From Gammaproteobacteria bacterium (GTDB lineage: Bacteria; Pseudomonadota; Gammaproteobacteria; Chromatiales; Chromatiaceae), in NCBI GenBank assembly GCA_030621975.1, contig JAUXGQ010000021.1, positions 1 through 10,107 on the forward strand: a DNA stretch of 10,107 nucleotides, given 5' to 3'. Each line of letters opens with the position of its first letter. The first letter of the stretch is position 1. The notes beneath the pieces were generated by a model, which saw nothing but the letters and a program-made list of their open reading frames with translations, was not told the DNA's origin and made no database searches. A program made the translations under genes and the position numbers. Shown one piece after another: positions 1-6,321 of the stretch.

Positions 1-41
1 GCCAGGGTAGAAAGGCAGCTAAAAAATGATGGTTAAGACAA

Positions 42-149
42 GGGGTTATGCGGGCCTGTTTGGCAAGGCCGTCTGCGGCAGGGATGCCGCAGTCGAGCGT
101 ACAAGGATGTATTCACAGCGGGTCTTGCCAGATAGGCCCGCATAACGCC
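42..149 (+). repeat. Long palindromic intergenic element with two inner hairpins
   Basis: Bases 45-70 pair with 121-146 in 26 consecutive positions, three of them G-T (58/133, 60/131, 68/123); after one mismatch, 42-43 also pair with 148-149. Inside the stem are two perfect small hairpins: 73-80 with 85-92 (8 bp, loop GGGA) and 100-103 with 108-111 (4 bp plus a G-T pair at 99/112, loop AGGA). The shape, a long terminal stem closing two stem-loops, resembles REP/BIME-like or MITE-like dispersed intergenic repeats. From memory, similar sequences recur between genes in other gammaproteobacteria, but only one copy lies in this window, so dispersal is inferred. There is no coding signal and no target-site duplication that I can define. 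It lies beyond the groEL terminator, so the groE transcript should not normally include it. The rest of 1-41 and 150-200 shows nothing recognisable. Confidence 0.8.
73..112 (+). promoter_or_regulatory. Candidate pair of CsrA/RsmA-binding hairpins
   Basis: Read as plus-strand RNA, 99-110 is GUACAAGGAUGU, which fits the published CsrA SELEX consensus RUACARGGAUGU at every position, with GGA in a tetraloop closed by an ACA/UGU stem as that consensus requires. The neighbouring hairpin (73-92) presents CAGGGAUG, the same core on a stronger stem. The two GGA triplets (82-84 and 105-107) start 23 bases apart, close enough for one CsrA dimer to bridge. The minus strand has no GGA loops here. The match is seen; binding, transcription and any regulatory effect are inferred. 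It could act as a 3'-UTR site, a sponge-type RNA, or be a chance feature of a DNA repeat. Confidence 0.45.
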
Positions 150-200
150 GCAACGACGCTGATTGCCCTGCAAACGCTGGCTGAGTTTCGTACATCATCA

Positions 201-230
201 GAAAATAAAAAGCCCCGCCGAAGCGGGGCT
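201..230 (-). terminator. Rho-independent terminator of groESL
   Basis: On the minus strand, 230-211 forms a perfect 8-bp GC-rich stem (AGCCCCGC with GCGGGGCT) closed by a UUCG tetraloop in the very stable C(UUCG)G setting, followed by TTTTATTTT at 210-202. It starts 29 bases after the groEL stop codon. There is no T-run on the plus-strand side, so it should work only for leftward transcription. Confidence 0.95.
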
Positions 231-259
231 GTAGCGATCTTCGCCTGGTCGGACGAGCT

Positions 260-1912
260 TTACATCATACCGCCCATGCCGCCCATACCGCCCATGCCGC
301 CCATGTCTGGAGGGGCACCACCGGCAGCCTCTTCCTTCGGCTCCTCGGCGACCATCGCCTCGGTGGTGATCATCAGTCCCGCCACGGAAGCGGCGTTCTG
401 CAGCGCCGCACGGGTCACCTTGGTGGGATCCAGGATACCCATTGCCATCATGTCACCGTACTCGCCCGTGGCCGCGTTGAAGCCGAAATTGCCTTCGCCG
501 GCCGCCACCTTGTCGAGCACCACCGAGGCTTCGGCACCGGCGTTAGCGACGATCTGGCGCAGCGGATCCTCCATGGCGCGACAGGCCAGTGTGCTGCCCA
601 CGTCCTGATCGTGGTTGTCGCCCTTGAGGTCCTTGAGCCCCTGCAACGCCCGGATCAGGGAGACACCGCCCCCGGGAACCACGCCTTCCTCGACGGCGGC
701 GCGGGTCGCGTGCAGGGCGTCTTCGACGCGGGCCTTCTTTTCCTTCATCTCGACCTCTGTCGCGGCGCCCACCTTGATTAAGGCTACGCCGCCAGCCAGT
801 TTAGCCACCCGCTCCTGCAGCTTTTCCTTGTCATAATCCGAGGTCGCCTCTTCGATCTGGGCGCGGATCTGTTCGACCCGGGCCTTGATGTCACCCTCCA
901 CACCGGCACCATCGATGAGGGTCGTCTCATCTTTGGTGATCAGGATCTTCTTCGCGGTTCCCAGATCGTTGAGAGAGGCCTTTTCCAGGGTCAGGCCCAC
1001 CTCTTCGGAAATCACCGTACCCCCGCTCAGGATGGCGATATCCTGCAACATGGCCTTGCGCCGGTCGCCGAAACCCGGGGCCTTTACGGCGGCAACCTTG
1101 ACGATGCCGCGTATGGTATTGACCACCAGGGTAGCCAGGGCCTCGCCTTCCACATCCTCGGATACGATCAGCAGTGGCTTGCCCGCTTTGGCGACCGATT
1201 CCAGTACCGGCAGCAGATCGCGGATACTGGAGATCTTCTTGTCGTACAGCAGGATGTAGGGATCCTCGAGTTCCACGGACATGTTCTGCTGGTTGTTGAC
1301 AAAGTAGGGTGAGAGGTAGCCGCGGTCGAACTGCATGCCTTCCACCACGTCCATTTCGTTTTCCAGCGTCGTGCCTTCCTCTACGGTGATCACCCCTTCC
1401 TTACCCACCTTCTGCATGGCCTCGGCAATGATGTTGCCGATATTGTCGTCCGCGTTGGCCGAGATGGTGCCTACCTGGGCGATCTCTTTGTCGTCCGAAC
1501 AGGGCTTGGAGAGCTTCTGCAGTTGCGCGACAGCCGCTTCTGTCGCCTTGTCCACGCCCCGCTTCAGGTCCATGGGATTCATGCCCGCGGCCACGGCCTT
1601 CATGCCTTCGCGCAACATGGCCTGGGCCAGAACGGTAGCGGTGGTAGTGCCGTCTCCGGCGACGTCAGAGGTATGGGAAGCCACTTCCTTGACCATCTGC
1701 GCCCCCATGTTCTCGAACCGGTCCTTGAGTTCGATCTCTTTGGCTACGGATACGCCGTCCTTGGTAATGGTCGGGGCGCCGAAACTCTTTTCCACAACTA
1801 CGTTGCGGCCCTTGGGCCCGAGAGTTATCTTGACGGCATTGGCCAGGATATTGACACCTTTCAGCATACGGGAACGGGCGTCTTCAGCAAATTTAACTTC
1901 TTTCGCGGTCAT
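260..1912 (-). CDS. groL: 60-kDa chaperonin GroEL
   Basis: GroEL is the ATP-driven cytoplasmic chaperonin: two seven-membered rings that enclose non-native proteins under the GroES lid. The 550-residue product is full length for the family (548 in E. coli). Visible hallmarks are the nucleotide-binding TLGPKGRNV segment near residue 30, GDGTTTAT near residue 86 with the Asp that coordinates Mg-ATP, the RVEDALHATRAAVEEG segment carrying the catalytic Asp near 398, and the flexible C-terminal GGM tail. The ATG is preceded by AAAGGAAA (about 1927-1920 on the minus strand), and it lies 60 bases after groES, so the two are co-transcribed from the CIRCE-controlled promoter. The gene ends at a strong intrinsic terminator. 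Nothing is missing or broken. The GGM tail indicates the canonical folding chaperonin rather than a divergent accessory copy. Confidence 0.99.
   Translation of the reverse strand: MTAKEVKFAEDARSRMLKGVNILANAVKITLGPKGRNVVVEKSFGAPTITKDGVSVAKEIELKDRFENMGAQMVKEVASHTSDVAGDGTTTATVLAQAMLREGMKAVAAGMNPMDLKRGVDKATEAAVAQLQKLSKPCSDDKEIAQVGTISANADDNIGNIIAEAMQKVGKEGVITVEEGTTLENEMDVVEGMQFDRGYLSPYFVNNQQNMSVELEDPYILLYDKKISSIRDLLPVLESVAKAGKPLLIVSEDVEGEALATLVVNTIRGIVKVAAVKAPGFGDRRKAMLQDIAILSGGTVISEEVGLTLEKASLNDLGTAKKILITKDETTLIDGAGVEGDIKARVEQIRAQIEEATSDYDKEKLQERVAKLAGGVALIKVGAATEVEMKEKKARVEDALHATRAAVEEGVVPGGGVSLIRALQGLKDLKGDNHDQDVGSTLACRAMEDPLRQIVANAGAEASVVLDKVAAGEGNFGFNAATGEYGDMMAMGILDPTKVTRAALQNAASVAGLMITTEAMVAEEPKEEAAGGAPPDMGGMGGMGGMGGMM
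266..301 (-). repeat. GGM tandem repeat coding the GroEL C-terminal tail
   Basis: Four in-frame Gly-Gly-Met units are encoded back to back, followed by a final Met and TAA. Two glycine codon pairs alternate, giving an 18-base period. This is the usual disordered tail that projects into the GroEL cavity. Repeat number can vary by slippage between strains. Confidence 0.95.
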
Positions 1913-1972
1913 CTATGGATTTCCTTTGTTCGATAGTTTGATAGGGATTGAAATTCTGAGAGCACCGCTCGA

Positions 1973-2263
1973 TCAGGATTCCAGTACGCCCATGATGTCT
2001 TCTTCGCGCATCACCAGCAGATCTTCGCCATCGATCTTGACTTCGGTGCCGGAGTACTTACCGAAGAGCACCCTGTCGCCGACCTTCACGTCCAGAGGCC
2101 GCACGTCACCGTTTTCCAGCAGCTTGCCCTTACCGGCGGCCAGTACTTCACCCTGAACCGGCTTTTCTTTAGCCGCATCCGGCAACACAATTCCGCCGGG
2201 GCTGGTGCGTTCTTCTTCCATACGACGGACGATCACACGATCGTGCAACGGACGAATATTCAT
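1973..2263 (-). CDS. groS: 10-kDa co-chaperonin GroES
   Basis: GroES forms the heptameric lid that caps GroEL and triggers substrate encapsulation. The 96-residue product has the family's usual length. It begins MNIRPLHDRVIVRR, carries the GroEL-binding mobile loop EERTSPGGIVLPDAA at about residues 18-32, and has the GDRVLFGKYSGTEVKIDGE roof/core segment and the LLVMREEDIMGV C-terminal strand. The ATG has a strong Shine-Dalgarno AGGAGA (2278-2273 on the minus strand) about 9 bases upstream. It is the first gene of the groES-groEL operon. Its leader of roughly 75 bases contains most or all of the CIRCE inverted repeat, so repression by HrcA is expected. Confidence 0.99.
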   Translation of the reverse strand: MNIRPLHDRVIVRRMEEERTSPGGIVLPDAAKEKPVQGEVLAAGKGKLLENGDVRPLDVKVGDRVLFGKYSGTEVKIDGEDLLVMREEDIMGVLES

Positions 2264-2320
2264 CTATTCGATTCTCCTGTAGAGGCAGTTAAAAGACGAG
2301 GTTACCCGGGGCGGGCTTTA

Positions 2321-2347
2321 TTAGCACTCACCCGCATTGAGTGCTAA
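2321..2347 (-). promoter_or_regulatory. CIRCE operator (HrcA-binding site)
   Basis: The site is TTAGCACTC, nine bases, GAGTGCTAA: a perfect 9-9-9 match to the canonical CIRCE element with no mismatch in either arm. CIRCE is bound by the HrcA repressor, whose folding depends on GroEL, giving feedback control of chaperonin levels. Its upstream end touches the -10 hexamer, and the predicted transcription start lies within it, so HrcA would block initiation. hrcA itself is not in the window. Confidence 0.97.
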
Positions 2348-2374
2348 TAATAGGGTCAAAAAACGCAGAGTCAA
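2347..2374 (-). promoter_or_regulatory. groESL promoter
   Basis: On the minus strand, TTGACT (2374-2369) and TATTAT (2352-2347) are separated by 16 bases, a strong sigma70-type pair. The same DNA also reads CCCTTGACT and GACCCTATTATT, which partly resembles the sigma32 heat-shock pattern (CTTGAA and CCCCAT-T), so dual recognition is possible but not shown. The predicted start is near 2340, inside CIRCE. No terminator is visible between fxsA and this promoter, so some read-through from fxsA is possible. Confidence 0.75.
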
Positions 2375-2425
2375 GGGGTTTGGCAACAGAATTTGAAATT
2401 CGTAGACGGAAATCCGGGCTAGAGG

Positions 2426-2869
2426 CTAATGATCTTCCCGACGGTACTCTCCCTCGATGACCCGCTGCCCCGGGGGCGCCTGGTGCGCGCTGCCCGCAGC
2501 TGGATGCATCACCTTGGCCCGTCTCAGGAATGTCAACACAAGAAAACGGCGGACCGTCGGGATCAGACACAGAAATCCCACCACATCGGTCACGAAACCA
2601 GGCAGCAGCAGGAGCACCCCGGCCATCAGGAGTACCAAACCTTCCAGCATCTCGATCGCCGGCACCTCACCCCGGTCCACGGCCTGGCGTACCTTCATGG
2701 CGGTGACGAAGCCCTGCGTTCTGACCAGCAAACCACCAAGAACCGCGGTAAAGACCGCCAGAGAAATCGTGGGAATCGCGCCGATCTCACCACCCACCTT
2801 TATCAGCAGATATAACTCGAACAGCGGTATCCCTACGAATAGCAGAAGAAAAACGACAATAGGATTCAT
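2426..2869 (-). CDS. fxsA: FxsA family inner-membrane protein
   Basis: FxsA is a small cytoplasmic-membrane protein; in E. coli its overproduction relieves exclusion of phage T7 by the F plasmid, but its normal role is unknown. The 147-residue product starts directly with a hydrophobic segment (MNPIVVFLLLFVGIPLFELYL), followed by a second near residues 30-48 (IPTISLAVFTAVLGGLLV, then RTQGF) and a long hydrophobic stretch near 76-110 containing LLLLPGFVTD, the family's most conserved motif. The tail ends GEYRRED, close to the E. coli FxsA ending GEYQRKD. I chose the ATG at 2869 because the family begins at the first membrane segment; an in-frame GTG at 2893 would add eight residues. Neither has a clear ribosome site. 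It lies upstream of groES in the same direction and divergent from cutA; fxsA near groESL or cutA is a common gammaproteobacterial neighbourhood. Confidence 0.93.
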   Translation of the reverse strand: MNPIVVFLLLFVGIPLFELYLLIKVGGEIGAIPTISLAVFTAVLGGLLVRTQGFVTAMKVRQAVDRGEVPAIEMLEGLVLLMAGVLLLLPGFVTDVVGFLCLIPTVRRFLVLTFLRRAKVMHPAAGSAHQAPPGQRVIEGEYRREDH

Positions 2870-3010
2870 AGGTTGCAAGCTTACGCCGGTCACCGCCGGA
2901 GCTCAAGAAACGGCACTTGGAAGATGAATAATACAGTGGGGGCAAGGATCGGAAAAATCCACCCCTGTAACATTTTGCGGCCCGGATCGCGATCCTGTAT
3001 CTTTTGCCGC
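2870..3010. promoter_or_regulatory. Divergent fxsA/cutA intergenic control region
   Basis: Both flanking genes must start transcription in these 141 bases. For fxsA, the minus strand has a TATTAT -10 candidate at 2933-2928, but only a poor TTTTCC -35 at 17-base spacing. For cutA I see no convincing promoter pair. A perfect 12-bp palindrome, GGATCGCGATCC (2984-2995), sits 15 bases before the cutA start and could be an operator or a chance feature. Confidence 0.4.
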
Positions 3011-3340
3011 ATGCCAAGCGATACCACAGTCATCTTCTGCACCTGCCCGGACCAGGCAACCGCCGACCGGATCGCCGACACCCTGGTAGAAAGCCAGCTT
3101 TGTGCCTGCGTCAACCTGATACCGGCCGTCAAGTCCATTTACCGCTGGCAGGGAAAGCGGGAGTCCACCCAGGAGGTCCTTATGCTGATCAAGACGCGGG
3201 CAAGCCGCTATCCCGCGTTGGAGAAGGCGATCCTCTCCATGCACCCTTACGAGCTGCCTGAAATCATCGCGATACCTGTAAACACGGGACTTCCCGGCTA
3301 CCTGAACTGGGTGGAGCAATGCACAACCGCGTCCTGCTGA
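3011..3340 (+). CDS. cutA: CutA divalent-cation tolerance protein
   Basis: CutA is a small, very stable trimeric protein with a ferredoxin-like fold related to PII proteins. It was linked genetically to copper and other divalent-metal tolerance in E. coli, though its molecular role is unsettled. The 109-residue product matches the family from the first strand (VIFCTCPDQATADRIADTLV) through LCACVNLIPAVKSIYRWQGK, the EVLMLIKT strand, the HPYELPEIIAIPV motif and the C-terminal YLNWVEQ helix. The N-terminal cysteine seen in E. coli (CTAP) is kept and a second is added (C10-T-C12-P). The ATG at 3011 is chosen because homologs begin a few residues before the first strand; it lacks an obvious Shine-Dalgarno. 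Its last 22 bases overlap the start of dsbD. cutA next to dsbD is a conserved pairing, also found in E. coli. Confidence 0.95.
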   Translation: MPSDTTVIFCTCPDQATADRIADTLVESQLCACVNLIPAVKSIYRWQGKRESTQEVLMLIKTRASRYPALEKAILSMHPYELPEIIAIPVNTGLPGYLNWVEQCTTASC

Positions 3341-5622
3341 CATTCCTGCTGCTATCGATCTTCGTTGCAGGCTGGGGAGTCCCGGCCACTCAGGCTCAGG
3401 AAGACGACCTCCTGGAACCGGATCGAGCGTTTCGCGTCTCCGGCAAGGCAGTCGCGGGCGGGGACGAGGTGGTGGTCCAGTGGGACATCGCAGAGGGGTA
3501 TTACCTGTATCGGACCAAGTTCAAGTTCTACACCGATACCCTGGGCATCGAATTAGGCACACCCGATTTCCCCCCTGCGGAGCTCAAACATGACGAGTTT
3601 TTCGGGGACATGGAGATCTATCGCAACAGGGTAGCCATTCGCCTGCCCATCAAGCGGGACCCGGGTTCCGAAAACCTGTTGGCCCTGAGAACCAGCTCCC
3701 AGGGATGCGCGGACCAGGGGATCTGCTATCCCCCCCACTCACAGAACATCCTGCTCGCTCTGGCGCAACAACCCCCTGCACCCCAAGCGGGCGAGAGTCG
3801 ACGCAGTCAGGGCAGACAGTTGAGCGCGCTGGAGGCCTTAGCGAACCTGGGTGACAACCTGGGGCTCAGCGGCGACGATGACCTGCTGCCCCCGGATCAG
3901 GCATTCCGATTCCACGCCTCGGTGGAGGACGCCAGCCATCTGCGTCTGCAATGGCAGGTGGCGCCGGGTTATTATATGTATCGGGACAAGATCAAGCTGG
4001 GCCTGAAAGATGTGGAGGGCGTGGCGCTCGGCGCCGTGAATCTGCCCCCCGGGGAATCCAAAGAGGACGAGTTTTTCGGCAGTGTGCAGGTCTATCACGG
4101 CGACGTGGATGTCCTGGTGCCCTTACGCCGAAGCCTGACCGAGGCCTCGGATATCGTTCTCAGGGCGAGCTATCAGGGTTGCGCCGAACGGGGCGTCTGC
4201 TATCCGCCGATCAACAAGGAGACCAGCCTTTCCCTGCCCCCGTTGATCGCGACCGCAGCCGCACAACCGGTGGCCATTCCGGACGCCGGCGAACCGCCGG
4301 CCCCCGAGGAGCCGATAGCCGAACATGACCGCATAGCCGCCACCATGGCCACGGGGAACATCTGGTGGATCATCGCCTCGTTCTTCGGTTTCGGCCTGTT
4401 ACTGGCATTCACTCCCTGCATCTTCCCCATGATCCCCATCCTCTCGGGCATCATCGCCGGTCACGGCAAGAACATTACGCCGCGCAAGGCGTTTATGCTG
4501 TCCCTGGTCTATGTGCTGGCCATGTCCGTCACCTACACGGCGGCAGGCGTGCTGGCCGGGTTGTTCGGGGGAAACCTGCAGGCGGCCTTTCAGAACCCCT
4601 GGATACTCAGCTCCTTCGCGGCGGTATTCGTACTACTGGCGCTGTCGATGTTCGGCTTCTACGACCTGCAATTGCCCAGCGGCCTGCAGAGCAAGCTCAC
4701 CCAGATCAGCAACCGGCAACAGGGCGGCCACTTTGCCGGCGTCGCCATCATGGGTTTTCTGTCCGCCCTGATCGTGGGCCCCTGTGTAGCGCCACCGCTC
4801 GCTGCCGCGTTGATCCATATCGGCCAGACCGGCGATGCGGCCCTGGGCGGCCTGGCCCTGTTCGCATTGAGCATGGGTATGGGCATGCCCCTGATTGCGA
4901 TAGGCACCTCGGCCGGAAAACTGCTTCCCAAGGCCGGCCCCTGGATGGATGCAATCAAGGCGGTGTTTGGCGTGGGTCTGCTGGCCGTCGCCATCGTCAT
5001 GCTGGAGCGCATCGTGCTGGAAGAGATCGCCATGTTGCTCTGGGGCACCCTGCTCATCGTCTCCGCCATCTACATGGGCGCGTTCGGGTTGTTGCCAGAG
5101 GGGGCTTCCGGATGGCGCAAACTATGGAAGGGCCTGGGTGTGGTGCTGCTGGGCTATGGCAGTCTGATGCTGATCGGCGTAGCCGCCGGCGGTAAGGATA
5201 CACTGCAACCCCTGCGCGGCCTGGGTTTCGCGTCCAACGCGACGGAACAACGCCATCTCGACTTCAAACGCATTAAGACGCTGACCGACCTGGAGCGGGA
5301 GGTGGCCGCCGCCAGCACCCGCAACCAGCCGGTAATGCTCGACTTTTATGCCGACTGGTGCGTGACCTGCAAGGAGATGGAGAAATACACCTTCTCCGAC
5401 CCGAAGGTGATCAAGGCCTTGCAAGATTTCGTCCTTCTGCAGGCGGATGTAACGGCCAACGACGCACAGGATCAAGCGCTGCTGCAAGGCCATTTCGGCC
5501 TGCCGGGCCCCCCCAGCATCATGCTCTACGGCGCCGATGGGCGGGAACGCAAAAACTACCGGGTGATCGGGTACATGGGGGCCGAAGAGTTTGCGGAGCA
5601 TGTCCGCAAGGCCGTCCAATGA
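3319..5622 (+). CDS. dsbD: Thiol:disulfide interchange protein DsbD with two alpha domains
   Basis: DsbD passes electrons from cytoplasmic thioredoxin across the inner membrane to periplasmic thiol proteins (DsbC, CcmG/TlpA types). At 767 residues it is about 200 longer than E. coli DsbD. In order: signal peptide 1-26 (cleavage near TQA-QE); alpha domain 1 at about 28-148 with C130/C136 in QGCADQGICYPP; linker; alpha domain 2 at about 185-308 with C288/C294 in QGCAERGVCYPP; an Ala/Pro/Glu-rich linker; membrane beta domain at about 348-615 with C367 (FTPCIFPMIP) and C489 (GPCVAPP), 122 residues apart as in E. coli; thioredoxin-like gamma domain at about 630-767 with C681-VT-C684. Both alpha domains keep the cap loop (DEFFG at 92-96 and 250-254) and the GYYxYR motif, so neither looks inactive. 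Translation is probably coupled to cutA, which it overlaps by 22 bases; GGTGGAG lies just before the ATG. Confidence 0.97.
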   Translation: MHNRVLLTFLLLSIFVAGWGVPATQAQEDDLLEPDRAFRVSGKAVAGGDEVVVQWDIAEGYYLYRTKFKFYTDTLGIELGTPDFPPAELKHDEFFGDMEIYRNRVAIRLPIKRDPGSENLLALRTSSQGCADQGICYPPHSQNILLALAQQPPAPQAGESRRSQGRQLSALEALANLGDNLGLSGDDDLLPPDQAFRFHASVEDASHLRLQWQVAPGYYMYRDKIKLGLKDVEGVALGAVNLPPGESKEDEFFGSVQVYHGDVDVLVPLRRSLTEASDIVLRASYQGCAERGVCYPPINKETSLSLPPLIATAAAQPVAIPDAGEPPAPEEPIAEHDRIAATMATGNIWWIIASFFGFGLLLAFTPCIFPMIPILSGIIAGHGKNITPRKAFMLSLVYVLAMSVTYTAAGVLAGLFGGNLQAAFQNPWILSSFAAVFVLLALSMFGFYDLQLPSGLQSKLTQISNRQQGGHFAGVAIMGFLSALIVGPCVAPPLAAALIHIGQTGDAALGGLALFALSMGMGMPLIAIGTSAGKLLPKAGPWMDAIKAVFGVGLLAVAIVMLERIVLEEIAMLLWGTLLIVSAIYMGAFGLLPEGASGWRKLWKGLGVVLLGYGSLMLIGVAAGGKDTLQPLRGLGFASNATEQRHLDFKRIKTLTDLEREVAAASTRNQPVMLDFYADWCVTCKEMEKYTFSDPKVIKALQDFVLLQADVTANDAQDQALLQGHFGLPGPPSIMLYGADGRERKNYRVIGYMGAEEFAEHVRKAVQ

Positions 5623-6167
5623 GCACCGGAAAGACCATATTTTTCACCGTATTGCTGGGGGCGCTCATCGTGGGGGCCATGCTGAGTATCCACGAGTGGC
5701 AAACCCGGAAGGACGCCGCCACCCTGGGGGCCGCAATGTCGTCCCCTTCCCGAAATACCTTACCCGACTTCAGCCTGCCGGATCTGAATGCCCGCCTGCA
5801 CAGAAGCGGCGAATGGCTTGGCAAGGTGCTGGTGCTCAATTTCTGGGCCACCTGGTGTCCGCCCTGCCGCAAAGAGATGCCTGTATTCATCGCGCTTCAG
5901 GACGAATTCGGCGACAAGGGGCTCCAGTTCGTGGGCATCGCCATCGATGAAAAGTCCAAGGTGCGGGAGTTCGTGGACTTCCTGGGGGTAAATTACCCGA
6001 TTCTCCTGGGCGAAAACGACGCGGTGCAATTGTCGCACGACCTTGGGAATCGCTTCAGAGGCCTGCCCTTTACCGTCATCTTCGATCGCACCGGCCGCGT
6101 ATCCCACATTCAGGCCGGAGAACTGCAGCGGTCGGCATTGGAGGCAAAGATCAAACCCCTGCTGTGA
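5619..6167 (+). CDS. TlpA/ResA-like membrane-anchored thioredoxin
   Basis: This is a periplasm-facing thiol:disulfide oxidoreductase of the AhpC/TSA-redoxin class to which TlpA, ResA and CcmG (DsbE) belong. The 182-residue product has an N-terminal membrane anchor (about 7-24), a DFSLPDLN entry motif near residue 48, the catalytic LNFWATWCPPC segment with C80-PP-C83, and the conserved cis-proline P150 (GLPFTVIFD). The WCPPC motif with its acidic surroundings is typical of reducing family members. The start ATG shares bases with the dsbD stop (ATGA at 5619-5622), implying translational coupling and matched output, so it probably receives electrons from DsbD. No cytochrome c maturation genes are present, so I do not call it CcmG. 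Its client (cytochrome c, a metal site, or another thiol protein) cannot be told from sequence. Confidence 0.92.
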   Translation: MSTGKTIFFTVLLGALIVGAMLSIHEWQTRKDAATLGAAMSSPSRNTLPDFSLPDLNARLHRSGEWLGKVLVLNFWATWCPPCRKEMPVFIALQDEFGDKGLQFVGIAIDEKSKVREFVDFLGVNYPILLGENDAVQLSHDLGNRFRGLPFTVIFDRTGRVSHIQAGELQRSALEAKIKPLL

Positions 6168-6215
6168 TCCGCCAGGCTTCAGTGGACAAAGCGGACGGAA
6201 TCCTTCAGAATCTCG

Positions 6216-6241
6216 CGTACTTTCAAGTTGTACGATTTTTT
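6216..6241 (+). terminator. Possible weak terminator after the dsbD operon
   Basis: A 5-bp hairpin, CGTAC (6216-6220) with GTACG (6230-6234), has a 9-base loop and is followed by A and six T residues (6236-6241). The stem is short and not GC-rich, so termination would be partial at best. In the rest of the 154-base gap before aroQ (6168-6321) a TTGACC hexamer at 6240 has no -10 partner at proper spacing, so I call no promoter, though aroQ-accBC probably has one here. Confidence 0.35.
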
Positions 6242-6321
6242 GACCAATTGTCGGCTAGTTATCCGCAGTTCGAGGTATTTTGCAGCCGATTTTCCTTTTC
6301 CTGGCCAATGGGGCAAGAACC

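Noticed and set aside
1..149. CRISPR array or tRNA-like gene at the left end
   Set aside because: There is no direct repeat with regular spacers, and the fold has two inner hairpins without a cloverleaf, anticodon arm or CCA end.
48..608. A 186-codon plus-strand frame running from the palindromic element into groEL
   Set aside because: Most of it is antisense to the groEL 3' end, and the rest is the structured repeat and terminator. No plausible start signal or homology is seen.
1335..2156. A 273-codon plus-strand frame opposite groEL and groES
   Set aside because: It is a shadow of highly conserved genes. The translation is Ser/Pro/Thr-rich low-complexity sequence with no family resemblance.
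4365..5195. A 276-codon plus-strand frame inside dsbD
   Set aside because: It is an alternate frame of the DsbD membrane domain, rich in Arg, His and Gly as expected of a shifted GC-rich frame.
6240..6268. TTGACC hexamer as a promoter for aroQ-accBC
   Set aside because: No -10-like hexamer lies at 15-19 bases; TAGTTA is too close (10 bases) and TATTTT too far (30).
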